Counted from the stretch's first letter, positions 20,801 to 31,767 are shown. The stretch: 64,000 bases of DNA from Cubamyces lactineus (GCA_022376465.1 JACDTU010000026.1:248001-312000); one strand, 5' to 3'. Numbers and translations are program-made. The notes: generated by a model not told the origin, from the letters alone.

Positions 20801-23119
20801 TGGGCACTTTCTAGCGCTTTTTGGGCTCCTATTTGGGCGCTTCTTCAACGCTTTTGGGCGCTTTTTTGGCTGTTATCTGGGCGCTTTTTTGGCTGTTATC
20901 TGGGCGCTTTTTGGGTTCCTATTTGGGCGCTTTTTGGGCGCTTTTTTGCGTCCAAATAGGGCAGGCATATTCAACACCTTCCTGCCCTCCTCTTCTGGGG
21001 CCCTATTAGGGCACCCTGTTGGGCCAAAAATATACATAGCATGTATGTATATGCCATAGTACATCTCTGTGTGCATAGTGATGCAATAGTGCAGGGAAAA
21101 TAACCAAAAAATGCGACCCTAGGCCAAGGGCCACCAGGAGGGGACCACTGCAGGGTGGCTGGCCTGGCTTCCTCTGGTCCAATTTCTGTGAGTAATATAT
21201 CATTGGAGAGGTGCTTGAAAGGGCTTTTTAACGCATATTTTTGCAGGAGGAACCATGCAAAATTGGTAGAAATATGGATCATCGCATTTTCGCCAAAAAT
21301 GGCCATTTTGTTTCCTTGATTGCTCAGCACACAGGTGTCCCCTCATGTTTTCCTTGGTACCGTTCAATTCGCGTTTTCAAGGGCTTTCTAACAGTAGTAC
21401 ATACATGGCATTCTGACCACATGCATTGACATCCTTCTCCTGCCCCTCCCTCACTTTACCACCTCATAGCTCCTGCAGTTCTTTGTCTTTCTCTGTGAAG
21501 TCTTTTGATATCTGTAGTATACATACAGAACTATGTATTTATTGCTTTTTACGCCCTAATATGGCCTATCCCCAATGGAATCCATCTAGGTGCATTTTCG
21601 CACTTTTCAGATTCTCCCCTCCATATCTCTGCACCCAGAGCAGCTATTGCCTTTGTTCTTTTCGCATTTTGTGCCTGGACATTGCTACTACATGTCTGTA
21701 GAAGCTCATTTTTATCGAATGCAGCGATCAGAATTGAGCTCCTTATCAGCTGTGGCAGGCAGATCCTGTTTTGGCTTACATTCAGGGCATTATTTTCTGA
21801 TCAGATAGCACATTCATATTCTACTCGTCTATAGCTACCTGTAACAACAAGAATCATGGGATTTGGTGAAGAATTGAGTGAGCTACAGTGAATGGACCTC
21901 CTGGACACCCAAAGTTGCAGTGTGTGCAGTTGCACTGCTCCGGAAATGCATGCAGTGCATTGCTGAACAGGCAGCATTTGGTGCCTCTGGGCCATATCTC
22001 TGCAACCACTCCTCCAAATCCCATGATTCTTGTTGTTACAGGTAGCTATAGACGAGTAGAATATGAATGTGCTATCTGATCAGAAAATAATGCCCTGAAT
22101 GTAAGCCAAAACAGGATCTGCCTGCCACAGCTGATAAGGAGCTCAATTCTGATCGCTGCATTCGATAAAAATGAGCTTCTACAGACATGTAGTAGCAATG
22201 TCCAGGCACAAAATGCGAAAAGAACAAAGGCAATAGCTGCTATGGGTGCAGAGATATGGAGGGGAGAATCTGAAAAGTGCGAAAATGCACCTAGATGGAT
22301 TCCATTGGGGATAGGCCATATTAGGGCGTAAAAAGCAATAAATACATAGTTCTGTATGTATACTACAGATATCAAAAGACTTCACAGAGAAAGACAAAGA
22401 ACTGCAGGAGCTATGAGGTGGTAAAGTGAGAGAGGGGCAGGAGAAGGATGTCAATGCATGTGGTCAGAATGCCATGTATGTACTACTGTTAGAAAGCCCT
22501 TGAAAACGCGAATTGAACGGTACCAAGGAAAACATGAGGGGACACCTGTGTGCTGAGCAATCAAGGAAACAAAATGGCCATTTTTGGCGAAAATGCGATG
22601 ATCCATATTTCTACCAATTTTGCATGGTTCCTCCTGCAAAAATATGCGTTAAAAAGCCCTTTCAAGCACCTCTCCAATGATATATTACTCACAGAAATTG
22701 GACCAGAGGAAGCCAGGCCAGCCACCCTGCAGTGGTCCCCTCCTGGTGGCCCTTGGCCTAGGGTCGCATTTTTTGGTTATTTTCCCTGCACTATTGCATC
22801 ACTATGCACACAGAGATGTACTATGGCATATACATACATGCTATGTATATTTTTGGCCCAACAGGGTGCCCTAATAGGGCCCCAGAAGAGGAGGGCAGGA
22901 AGGTGTTGAATATGCCTGCCCTATTTGGACGCAAAAAAGCGCCCAAAAAGCGCCCAAATAGGAACCCAAAAAGCGCCCAGATAACAGCCAAAAAAGCGCC
23001 CAGATAACAGCCAAAAAAGCGCCCAAAAGCGTTGAAGAAGCGCCCAAATAGGAGCCCAAAAAGCGCTAGAAAGTGCCCAGATAGTAGTTGTAATACAAAA
23101 GTGGCATCTACAAAGTGGC

Positions 23120-24330
23120 CATGTCCATATACAATCCAGCTAAATGTGGGCAGATTGTATATCAGAGGCATGTACAAAACTGCCACGTTCATATACAATT
23201 CAGCTATTGTAGATCAGATGTGGGCTGATTGTATATCAGAGGCATGTACAAAACTGCCACGTCCATATACAATCAAGTTAAATGTGGGCAGATTGTATAT
23301 CAGAGGCATATACAATACTGCCACGTTCATATACAAAACTGCCACGTTCATATACAATCCAGCTATTGTATATCAGACGTGGGCTGATTGTATATCAGAC
23401 GTGGGCTGATTGTATATCAGAGGCATTTACAAAACTGCCACGTCCATCTACAATCAAGCTATTGACATCTACAAACTGCCCACGTCCATCTACAATCCAG
23501 CTTTTGTACATCAGACGTGGGCAGATTGTATATCAGAGGCATCTACAAATCACCCACGTCCATCTACAATCCAGCTATTGACATCTACAAACTGCCCACG
23601 TCCATCTACAATCCAGCTTTTGTACATCAGACGTGGGCAGATTGTATATCAGAGGCATCTACAAATCACCCACGTCCATCTACAATTCAGCTATTGTACA
23701 TTGGACGTGGGTGGATTGTGTATCACAGGGATATACAAACCGCCCACGTCCATGTACGATCCAGCTATTGTACATCAGACGTGGGCAGATTGTATATCAG
23801 AGGCATGTACAAAGCACCCACGTCCATCTACAATCCAGCTATTGACATCTACAAACTGCCCACGTCCATCTACAATCCAGCTTTTGTACATCAGACGTGG
23901 GCAGATTGTATATCAGAGGCATCTACAAATCACCCACGTCCATCTACAATTCAGCTATTGTACATTGGACGTGGGTGGATTGTGTATCACAGGGATATAC
24001 AAACCGCCCACGTCCATGTACGATCCAGCTATTGTACATCAGACGTGGGCAGATTGTATATCAGAGGCATGTACAAAGCACCCACGTCCATCTACAATCC
24101 AGCTATTGACATCTACAAACTGCCCACGTCCATCTACAATCCAGCTTTTGTACATCAGACATGGGCAGATTGTATATCAGAGGCATCTACAAATCACCCA
24201 CGTCCATCTACAATTCAGCTATTATACATTGGACGTGGGTGGATTGTGTATTGCAGGGATATGCAAACCACCCACGTCCATGTACGATCCAGCTATTGTG
24301 TATCATACGTGGGGGCATTATTCATGCATC
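23120..24330. repeat. Outer tandem-repeat array, FB1 right arm
   Basis: The same motifs inverted, but organised as a higher-order repeat of about 264 bp (compare 23633, 23897 and 24161), which the FB1 left arm lacks. The arms are therefore homologous but not equal in repeat structure. Confidence 0.8.
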
Positions 24331-24516
24331 TCATTTACAAATGTGGCACAATTGTTAATACACTACTACAAAAGCCCCACTCCCATTGAAAATCCATAGT
24401 GTCATTGATTCTCAATGAGGTGGGCCATTTGTATTTGTATATCGAGTTGGCAGGTCTTCCACGAGAATTTCCCCACCTACGTGGGCAGTTGTTAACAATC
24501 CGTGGTGACCACGACT

Positions 24517-25593
24517 GAACCCGTAGGGAAGACCCCTCAAGAAAAATCGAACCGAACTGCGAACGAACCCGAAGGCCGAACCGAAGCCACGATGGCTGAA
24601 GAAAAGACGAACGAGATCAAGCTCAAGATGCCCCCAGAGTTCTCAGGGAAGCAGGGCGAAGTAGTGGAGTGGTTGCAGAAATGCTCCCTCTACCTCACGA
24701 TGAACAAGAAGACCTACGCCACCGACGAAATGAAGATCGTCTTCTGCCTTATGCTGATGAACGGAGGCACCGCCGGAACCTGGGCCCGCACCTTCATTGA
24801 AGACGTAGAACGGCAGGCAGCCGACCAGAACAAGAACCGAAGACCAGGCGAAGAACGTATCGAACCCAACTACGGAACATGGGACGACTTCAAGAAGCAA
24901 CTACTGGAAGCATTCGACGACATCGACCAGAAGGCCAGCGCCCGTGTGCTGCTGCGAAACCTGAAGCAAGGAAGCAAGAAAGTCGAAGACTACATCGCCG
25001 AGTTCAAGTCGATCATCTCGCGATGCGGAATCACAGAGTTCGAAGTCATTGCCGACTTCTTCTATGCTGGACTCAACCGTCCCCTTCGAGAGAAGATCTT
25101 CGGGATGTACCCCCTACCGAAGGACGCCAGCGAACTCTACCTCCGAGCCTCCACTCTCGAACAGCAGTATCACCTGGGAAGAGCATACAACGGGAAGACC
25201 TCGACCTTCCGACCTACGTACAAGCCGTACAGACCCCGACCGCAAGAACGCGACCCTGACGCCATGGATGTCGACAAGATGACAACCGAAGAACGTGAGA
25301 AGCACTACCGAGAAGGACGATGCTTCAATTGCCACCAGATAGGGCATCTAGCGCGGCAGTGCCCCAACAGAAGAACCAACGACCGTAAGAAGACGAAGCC
25401 TGCTGCCAAGGCCCGCATCACCGAGGTCGAAGAAGACGAGAGCGATGATGACGAAGACATCAAATCCATCAACGGCCAAGCGGCTGACAAGAAGCAGCTC
25501 ATCGCAGCAAGAATCCGTACCGCTCTGAAGGGGCTAGAAGAAGACCAAGACGCGAAGGAAATCCTCGCAAGCTTCTCCAACGAGGGTTTTTGA
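24517..25593 (+). CDS. Gag polyprotein (capsid and CCHC knuckle) of the Ty3/gypsy element
   Basis: The open frame resumes after the fold-back element. From MAEEKTNEIKLKMP (24591) it shows a Gag capsid with FSGKQGEVVEWLQKCSLYL, YGTWDDFKKQLLEAF and ISRCGITEFEVIADFFYAGL. A CCHC knuckle, CFNCHQIGHLARQC, follows at 25321-25362, then a basic/acidic tail. The stop TGA at 25591 directly follows a GGGTTTT slippery heptamer. Gag would package the element RNA in a virus-like particle. The N-terminal part upstream is separated by FB1, so only a downstream start could make this segment now. Confidence 0.82.
   Translation, partial: EPVGKTPQEKSNRTANEPEGRTEATMAEEKTNEIKLKMPPEFSGKQGEVVEWLQKCSLYLTMNKKTYATDEMKIVFCLMLMNGGTAGTWARTFIEDVERQAADQNKNRRPGEERIEPNYGTWDDFKKQLLEAFDDIDQKASARVLLRNLKQGSKKVEDYIAEFKSIISRCGITEFEVIADFFYAGLNRPLREKIFGMYPLPKDASELYLRASTLEQQYHLGRAYNGKTSTFRPTYKPYRPRPQERDPDAMDVDKMTTEEREKHYREGRCFNCHQIGHLARQCPNRRTNDRKKTKPAAKARITEVEEDESDDDEDIKSINGQAADKKQLIAARIRTALKGLEEDQDAKEILASFSNEGF
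25584..25590 (+). promoter_or_regulatory. -1 ribosomal frameshift site between gag and pol
   Basis: In the gag frame the sequence reads G GGT TTT TGA, a canonical X XXY YYZ heptamer followed at once by the gag stop. The pol frame is -1 relative to gag and opens across this point. I did not fold the downstream sequence to look for a stimulatory structure. Confidence 0.65.
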
Positions 25594-28500
25594 AAAACCG
25601 GCGTGTCTCGACGTCACGACCGCGTACTAAGGTCCGCCATGTAATAGTAGTGCAGACTTCTCGACAGTCTATGAGAATTCCATTATCTATCCACACGGAC
25701 CTAAGCGTCGAAGCGAAAGCCCTCATCGACACGGGAGCGGGAGAAGTATTCATGGACCACAGGTTTGCGAAAGAGCACAACTTCCCGCTCAAGTCGCTGA
25801 AAGCCCCGATCCGAGTATACAACACTGACGGAACCAGGAATGAAGCAGGCGATATCAAGAAATGCGCAGTCCTTGAAATTGAAGCTGGGCGCCACCGACA
25901 CATTGTGCGGTTCCTGATTACGTCGCTAGGAAAGGAACCAATCATCCTGGGCCTGCCATGGCTGCAGCGCGTCAATGCCAACATCGACTTCACGAAAGGG
26001 ACCCTCGATATCGACCCCGCCCGGGTGAACCGAACAATTGTGGAACATCTGCGTGCAATGTGGTTCCCAGATCAAGACCCCTTCACCGGAAGACCCAAGC
26101 CAGTCGAAGAAGAACCGGACGAAGAAACAGATGAAGAAAACGAAGACGCGACCGAGGAAGCATCGACCCAAGAACCAATCTACGAGAACATCGAACGAGT
26201 TACCCTCTCCGACGTGCACCCGGAAGAAGAACCCAACGACCAAGATCTGCTGATAGCTTATCTTCGCGGAGAACACGAAGCCATGATAGCACCGCACGCG
26301 ACAGAATGGCACGGAGATATGCCTCGACCCGGATCCCCCCTCACCACGGAACACGACTACGAACCCACCAAGATCGGACCTGGACCCACCATCGGAAGAA
26401 TCCGACGAGCCCCACAAGGACTTCGATTTGCAGTTGCAGCCAACGTCTGGATCCAAGCAAAGGTCAACCCCGCAATGGCACTCGCGCAACAGCACCAAGC
26501 ACAGGAAGAGAAGAAGACTTTCGAAGAGATGCTCCCCGAACCGTACCGAGGATATGCCGCCATCTTTGAAAAGAAGGCGTCCGAACGATTCCCACCATCA
26601 CGACCCTGGGACCTGGCCATTGAACTCAAGGAAGGCTTTACCCTGAAGGACTTCAAGCGATATCAACTCACGCCCAAGGAACTCGAAGCCGAGGAAGAAT
26701 TCATCCGGGAGAACCTACGAAAAGGCTACATCTGACCCTCGAACTCGCCGATGGCATCCCCATTCTTCTTCGTCGGCAAGAAGGACGGAACACTATGACC
26801 CTGCCAAGATTATCGATACCTCAACGAAGGAACCGTCCCCAACAAGTACCCACTACCGCTCATATCAGAACTGGTCGACAAGCTGCGCGGAGCGAAGGTT
26901 TTCTCCAAACTGGACCTCCGATCGGGATACAACAACGTCCGTATCAAGGACGGTGATCAATGGAAGGCCGCCTTCAGAACCAGCAAAGGGCTATACGAAC
27001 CAATGGTCATGTTCTTTGGACTGCGGAACTCCCCCTCGGCTTTCCAAGCTATGATGAACGCGATCTTCGCAGACATGATCGACGAAGGATGGGTAGTGAT
27101 TTACATGGACGACATACTGATCTTTTCGGCAGACCTGGACAAACACCGAAGAAGGACCTTACGTGTCCTGGAACGACTCAAAGAACACGACCTCTACCTC
27201 AAGCTAGAGAAGTGCATATTCGACGCACCAGAAGTGGAGTATCTTGAAATGATCATCAGCGAGAACCGGATCTCCATGGACCCTATCAAGATAAAGGGAA
27301 TACTCGACTGGCCAGAACCGACAACCGTCAAGGACGTTCGATCATTCCTTGGATTCGGCAACTTTTACCGACGATTCATCGACCACTTCTCGGAGATCGC
27401 GCGACCGCTCAACGCGCTCACCAAGAAAGACGCCAAATGGGAATGGACAACGGAATGCCAGAAGGCCTTCGACATGCTGAAGCAACGATTCGTGACGGCC
27501 CCCGTGCTGCAAATGCCCGACGTTAGCAAACCCTTTGTCGTCGAATCCGACACTTCGCAATGGGCCACAGGGGCAGTACTCCGGCAACGAGACGCCAACG
27601 GCGACCTGCACCCGTGCGCGTATCTATCCGAAGGATTCACCGAAGCGGAACGGAACTACGAAATCTATGACCAAGAACTACTTGGCATCATTCGAGCCCT
27701 GAAGGCCTGGCGACACTACCTCGAAGGATCAGGGCACCCGGTTACGATCCTATCCGACCACAAGAACCTCACCTACTGGCGCAACCCGCAACAACTGAAC
27801 AGACGACAGGCACGATGGGCCCTCTTTCTCTCCCAGTTCGACATCCAACTCGTACACACCCCCGGCACGGCAATGGTACAATCGGATGCGCTATCCCGAA
27901 GACCCGATCACCGACAAGGATCAGAAGACGACAATACTGAACGAACCATGCTACCTGACAACCTCTTCGTACGACTAGTGGACACCCGACTGGCACCGAG
28001 GTTCCGACACTTGGCCACGCAAGACAGACTCTTTTGCGACGCACTTGCCGCCATCCGACACGACGGACCATCCCCGATCAGAAGTGCACTCACCGATTGG
28101 CAAGAACGAGATGGCTTAATCTTCTACAAGAACCGATGCTACGTACCGGCCGACGAAGCTCTGCGACGAGACCTGATCAGTCAACACCACGACTCCCCGG
28201 CAGCCGGACACCCTGGGAAATTCAAGACTCTAGAACTGATACGACGGTCATACTGGTGCCCCGGCATGTATGCCATGGTATCCCGATACGTCGAAGGCTG
28301 TGCTACATGCCAGCAGAACAAGCCCAACACACACCCGACCACCCCGCCCCCACAACCAATCCCCGCTGACGATGTTACTCGGCCATTCCAGAATGTCACG
28401 ATGGATCTCATCACCGATCTCCCCGAATCCCACGGCTACGATAGTATTCTGGTCGTGGTCAACCATGGCCTTACGAAGGGGGTGATCTTCGCACCATGCA

Positions 28501-29438
28501 AGAAGACGATCGATGCAATCAGCACAGCGGCGCTCTACCACTGGCACGTCTATCGACGCTTCGGACTACCCAGCAAGGTCATATCCGACAGAGGACCACA
28601 GTTTGTGTCCAACGTCACCCGCGAACTAGGGAAACTCCTGGGCATCACACTCTCCCCATCCACCGCCTACCACCCGCAAACCGACGGACAAACCGAACGC
28701 GTGAATCAAGAACTGGAAGTCTACCTCAGAATATTCTGCGAAGGTCGACCGGACGAATGGGCAGAACACCTAATTGATGCCGAAGTTGCACACAACCAAC
28801 GGATCCATTCGGCACGAAATGCATCACCCTTCTACCTCATGATGGGGTATGAACCGACGCTGATTCCCATCGCATACCCCAAGACCAACACCCCGACAGT
28901 ACAAGAACGGCTGGCAAACCTCCAGAAGGCCAGGGATGAAGCCCTAGCAGCTCACGAACTAGCCCGACACGTCATGAGTGACAGATTCAAGGGAAAGTTC
29001 ATCCAATTCAAGAAGGGACAGAAGGTCTGGCTCGAAGGGAAGAACCTCAACCTCGCCTACGCATCCCGGAAACTTGCACCAAAACGGAAAGGGCCCTTTG
29101 TCATCACCGAGGTCCTCGGACCCGTGACCTATCGGCTGGAGCTGCCGAAACACTGGAAGGTACACCCCGTGTTCCACGCGTGCTTCCTCACCCCATACAA
29201 GGAAAACGACACCCACGGACCGAACTACACGAGGCCACCACCTGACCTTATCGATGGAGAAGAAGAATATGAGGTCGAAGCGATCGTCGGACACAAGACC
29301 ACACGAGGCGGAATCCGCTACCAAATCAAGTGGAAAGGCTACTCCAGCGCCGAGAACACATGGGAACCCGAGTCCGCTCTAATTCCGAACGCCAAAGAAA
29401 TCCTCCAACGGTATAAAAGGGCGAAGAAGCTGCGGTAA
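25590..29438 (+). pseudogene. Pol polyprotein: protease, RT, RNase H, integrase, chromodomain; two in-frame TGA
   Basis: The frame is -1 relative to gag. The aspartic protease has LIDTGAGEVFMDH (25720). Reverse transcriptase has [35 protein letters not shown] and the catalytic YMDDI (27104-27118). RNase H has [14 protein letters not shown] and YDQELLGI. Integrase has an HHCC finger ([14 protein letters not shown] ... CATCQQNK) and DDE residues in [15 protein letters not shown] and TERVNQELE. The C-terminus is a chromodomain ([19 protein letters not shown]) ending at 29438, which places the element among chromoviruses. TGA codons at 26733-26735 and 26796-26798 replace what the family usually has as arginine just before and within the RT start, fitting CGA to TGA transitions. 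Otherwise the frame is open for 3.8 kb. Confidence 0.9.
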
Positions 29439-29444
29439 TCTGCA

Positions 29445-29603
29445 ATGCTCTCTCTCGCCATCCTCTTCGCCATCTACTGCCTCACCCTCCTCGCTATCAC
29501 CCTCCTCTTTCTCTGGTATATCCTCCGCGACCTCTTCAACCGCATCATCGAGCACACTCTCCACAGCCGTGACTACCCATCTCGATCAGCGTGGGGATCG
29601 TGA
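29445..29603 (+). CDS. 52-aa putative membrane peptide downstream of pol
   Basis: The ATG lies 6 bp after the pol stop. The product MLSLAILFAIYCLTLLAITL... has one long hydrophobic segment (residues 1-25 approx.) followed by a short charged tail, suggesting a single-pass or signal-anchored peptide. Its position corresponds to that of env in retroviruses. No homology is claimed. The following ORF starts 5 bp after its stop. Confidence 0.45.
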   Translation: MLSLAILFAIYCLTLLAITLLFLWYILRDLFNRIIEHTLHSRDYPSRSAWGS

Positions 29604-29608
29604 AGCCT

Positions 29609-29797
29609 ATGATCATCGCGCTCTTCACCTGCATGACCCTCGGCTACCTCCTTGCCCTTGCCTTCATCGCCACTCACCTGCGCCTCGCCATCAACATCCT
29701 CGAAATTGCTCTCGAACACCGTGACCCTCTCGACCCCGTAAACGACAAGCTTGACCAGGCCGACCGCACCCTCAACAACTCCAGCTGGGACGAGTAG
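29609..29797 (+). CDS. 62-aa putative membrane peptide downstream of pol
   Basis: It starts MIIALFTCMTLGYLLALAFI, a strong hydrophobic stretch, followed by an amphipathic, charged C-terminus (EHRDPLDPVNDKLDQADR). It is the second of three closely spaced ORFs after pol; the stop overlaps the spacer to the next ATG by one base. Its function is unknown; membrane location is inferred from hydrophobicity only. Confidence 0.45.
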   Translation: MIIALFTCMTLGYLLALAFIATHLRLAINILEIALEHRDPLDPVNDKLDQADRTLNNSSWDE

Positions 29798-29798
29798 A

Positions 29799-30422
29799 AT
29801 GGGCCGCCCCCTCTATAGCACCCAAGTCGCTGACGACAATGCAAGCGACCAGGAAAACCAACAGCCGCTACCAATTCCTCCCCCACTCGCCAGACGCCTC
29901 TCGTTGCCCCCACCGGAATACACCTCTAGGTCACCATCGCCCGCCTCCTCGACGTCGGACCTCAGCACGGTTGGTGTCGAAGACTCTCATCTGGTAGACC
30001 ACTCCCGGCACCCCGACGTCAACCAGTTGCTCCGTGCGCTCCTCACCAACCCTATCCCAGTCGTCAATGCCACCGAGCGAGGCTTGCAGTACTTCCTTAG
30101 AGAGTATCGATGCCTCTACAACGAGCAACGGGAACTGGACGCACTGGAAGGGAACCTTGTTGACGCAGCTGACATCGCAGAGGACGCTCTAGACGCTCTT
30201 CATGAGGTGTTTGGTGAAGAAGAGGAGCAACGGCAAGTCTCGGACTACGACATCGCAGAACGGCAGGCGCTGTCGCGAGTGAGGTCGGGGTGGTGGTTGT
30301 TTGTGTGCTGTGAAAGTGAAAAGGGGGTGAAAAGAGGGTTGTGTGAGAAAAACTACCTACTCAAGAACAATCAAAATCTTCGACCGAAAGCGGTAATGCC
30401 AACGATCCTACGAAGAAGGTGA
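29799..30422 (+). CDS. 207-aa charged protein, third ORF downstream of pol
   Basis: It starts MGRPLYSTQVADDNASDQEN, one base after the preceding stop. The N-terminal third is rich in P and S (PIPPPLARRLSLPPPEY). The centre has LNRALL-like leucine-rich sequence (HPDVNQLLRALLTNP) and the region to about residue 165 is acidic and helical (EDALDALHEVFGEEEEQ). The last 40 residues are atypical and may be read-through into the element's damaged 3' end. No known domain is recognised. Confidence 0.4.
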   Translation: MGRPLYSTQVADDNASDQENQQPLPIPPPLARRLSLPPPEYTSRSPSPASSTSDLSTVGVEDSHLVDHSRHPDVNQLLRALLTNPIPVVNATERGLQYFLREYRCLYNEQRELDALEGNLVDAADIAEDALDALHEVFGEEEEQRQVSDYDIAERQALSRVRSGWWLFVCCESEKGVKRGLCEKNYLLKNNQNLRPKAVMPTILRRR

Positions 30423-30430
30423 ATGAAAAT

Positions 30431-31326
30431 GAGGAGCACTCAGAAATACGTCTCTTAGTCACGCGTCTTTCAAAGAACTCAAACCAATACACCTCACGTT
30501 GCCGCAAAGCTTGTCGGTTTTCCTCCTTTCCAGACAGTGGCTCTGCCGAGTTCGGGGTCTGCCCTTACTTGGTGGTGATACGCAAACGAACCTACGGAAC
30601 ACGAAGCAAACAAAGTCTACTGTACCTTTGCGAGATCTGACCTCTTCTCCCTAGGCTCTGTAGATCTCAGAATCCTCCTTGAGAAAATCTTCCGGCAAGT
30701 CCCAGAAGCTTCCTCTACCTACCCTAGAACGCACCGATAGAGCTGGCAGAGTTTCCCCTAGCTAACCCGCTCGGCTGCACGTCCTGTCCGATGGTCAAAC
30801 GACCTGAGAACCTTCCTATCCTGTTCTCCTTTATCCCTATCCCAATCCTATCCTTCAACAATGTCTGCACTCAGGCTGCTAAACCCCGGACTCTGCCGCT
30901 AAGGTCCAACCTGCAGTGGCTTACGACGCACGAAGTCCTACCGAGCGACGGTAAGGCTTAATCGAACCTGTTCTGACACAGAGAAATCAGCGAACGATTA
31001 ACACCACGACGACTCACCTAGAAATCCACTTGCTAACTTGCTGAGAACTTGACGGTTGGTTGCTGAGGTTGCTGACTGTCGAACTGAACTTGCTGCCTTG
31101 CTGGTTTGCTGGTGCTTGCTGGTACTTGCTTTCAGATCTTACTCGCTTGTGAGAAAATCCTTCTGAGTTGTTCTTCTTCCGGGGGGCTTTGCCAGTCAAG
31201 TATATATACTCTCCCAGAAAGCTTCCGGCGCATTCTATCTACATTACAAATCACTACCTACTGGCTGACTAACAATGTCCTTGAACCTTCCAACACATTC
31301 CGTAACTCTCCAGGGTATTCTTGACA
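30431..31326 (-). repeat. Probable LTR/leader fragment of another retrotransposon, minus orientation
   Basis: On the minus strand a possible LTR start TGTCAAGAATACCC lies at 31326. A TATATATA box follows at about 31200 and then a leader rich in CAGCAAG repeats (31020-31140), ending with a splice-like AG/GTGAGT. This is the look of a basidiomycete LTR promoter. No coding region or partner LTR of this element is visible, so it may be a solo or truncated LTR. The left border is unclear. Confidence 0.35.
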
Positions 31327-31520
31327 AGGACCCGGGCTGACCCGGCCCTGTAAGTTCCCTGCCATCCGGCTGTGCGCGCTGCCTCACGGCTGTGCACTCA
31401 CTGCCTCGTCTATTGTCTTGAAGATTCCAGAAGGTCCTGGGCCATGAACTGCCTGGAGAACCTTCCAGCACCTTCTCGCGTTTTCTGGGATCTCCTAGAT
31501 CCTGCTAGAACATTCCAGAA
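31282..31520. promoter_or_regulatory. Cluster of heat-shock elements
   Basis: Four GAAnnTTC-type sites occur within 240 bp: GAACCTTC at 31283, GAAGATTCCAGAA at 31420-31432, GAACCTTC at 31458-31465 and GAACATTCCAGAA at 31508-31520. Two of them are perfect three-unit sites of the type bound by HSF1 trimers. They lie upstream (minus-strand sense) of the TATATATA box near 31200. Confidence 0.5.
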
Positions 31521-31767
31521 CGTTGCATGGCTGCGTCATTGGCTGTCCCTTCAAGGCTGTTCAAGGCTGTATGCACACAGCTTTGCATAGCCTCAATGGA
31601 TACCATCAACATAGCCTCGCACTGCCTCTGTTGCTACTTCCGCTACCTCAGATACCTTGGTGGGTGCTGTGGGTGCGCAGAGAAAGACAACGAGTGACCA
31701 TTCGAGATTGCAAAAGAGTGACTGTCCGAACGAGTGTCTAAGGAGTCCATGTCCGTTGCCCATTCCC

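Larger units (their letters stand above)
19678..24516. mobile_element. Fold-back element FB1: two inverted arms of 2.2-2.5 kb, 8-bp target duplication
   Basis: Sequence 19678-21866 recurs inverted at 22014-24516 around a spacer of about 150 bp. The termini are CACTAGTGGTCACCACGG (left) and CAGTCGTGGTCACCACGG (right, reverse complement). GAACCCGT flanks it at 19670-19677 and 24517-24524, an 8-bp duplication. The outer half of each arm is a tandem array of 20-70 bp units with CCACGTC and TACAAT cores. The inner half is unique sequence, shared almost base for base between the arms. No transposase domain is recognisable, so it is presumably mobilised in trans. An 8-bp duplication fits hAT or KDZ enzymes. 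A second copy lies at 44447-49757. Confidence 0.85.
18756..30430 (+). mobile_element. Ty3/gypsy chromovirus retrotransposon, interrupted and lacking a 3' LTR
   Basis: The element consists of a 457-bp LTR, gag, a -1 frameshift, pol (protease, reverse transcriptase, RNase H, integrase, chromodomain) and three small ORFs. A fold-back element (19678-24516) splits gag, and pol has two in-frame TGA codons. No second copy of the LTR was found downstream, so the 3' end is probably deleted and the right border near 30430 is only an estimate. The left border abuts the last exon of the 14570-18755 gene. Confidence 0.82.

Noticed and set aside
20820..21060. Hydrophobic frame with FGCYLGAFLAVIWALF repeats, suggesting a membrane protein
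   Set aside because: It is generated by the GGGCGCTTTTTTGGCTGTTATCT repeat in the fold-back arm. Repeat number varies between arms and no start or domain is conserved.
23410..24399. Long repetitive frames in the fold-back arms (also 48595-49629, 44565-45290, 19806-20492)
   Set aside because: The peptides only reflect a tandem array whose unit length is a multiple of three. They differ in phase between arms and show no domain.
25926..26498. 190-aa minus-strand frame opposite pol
   Set aside because: It is antisense to conserved protease/RT coding sequence and has no domain; codon-biased pol sequence often leaves the reverse frame open.
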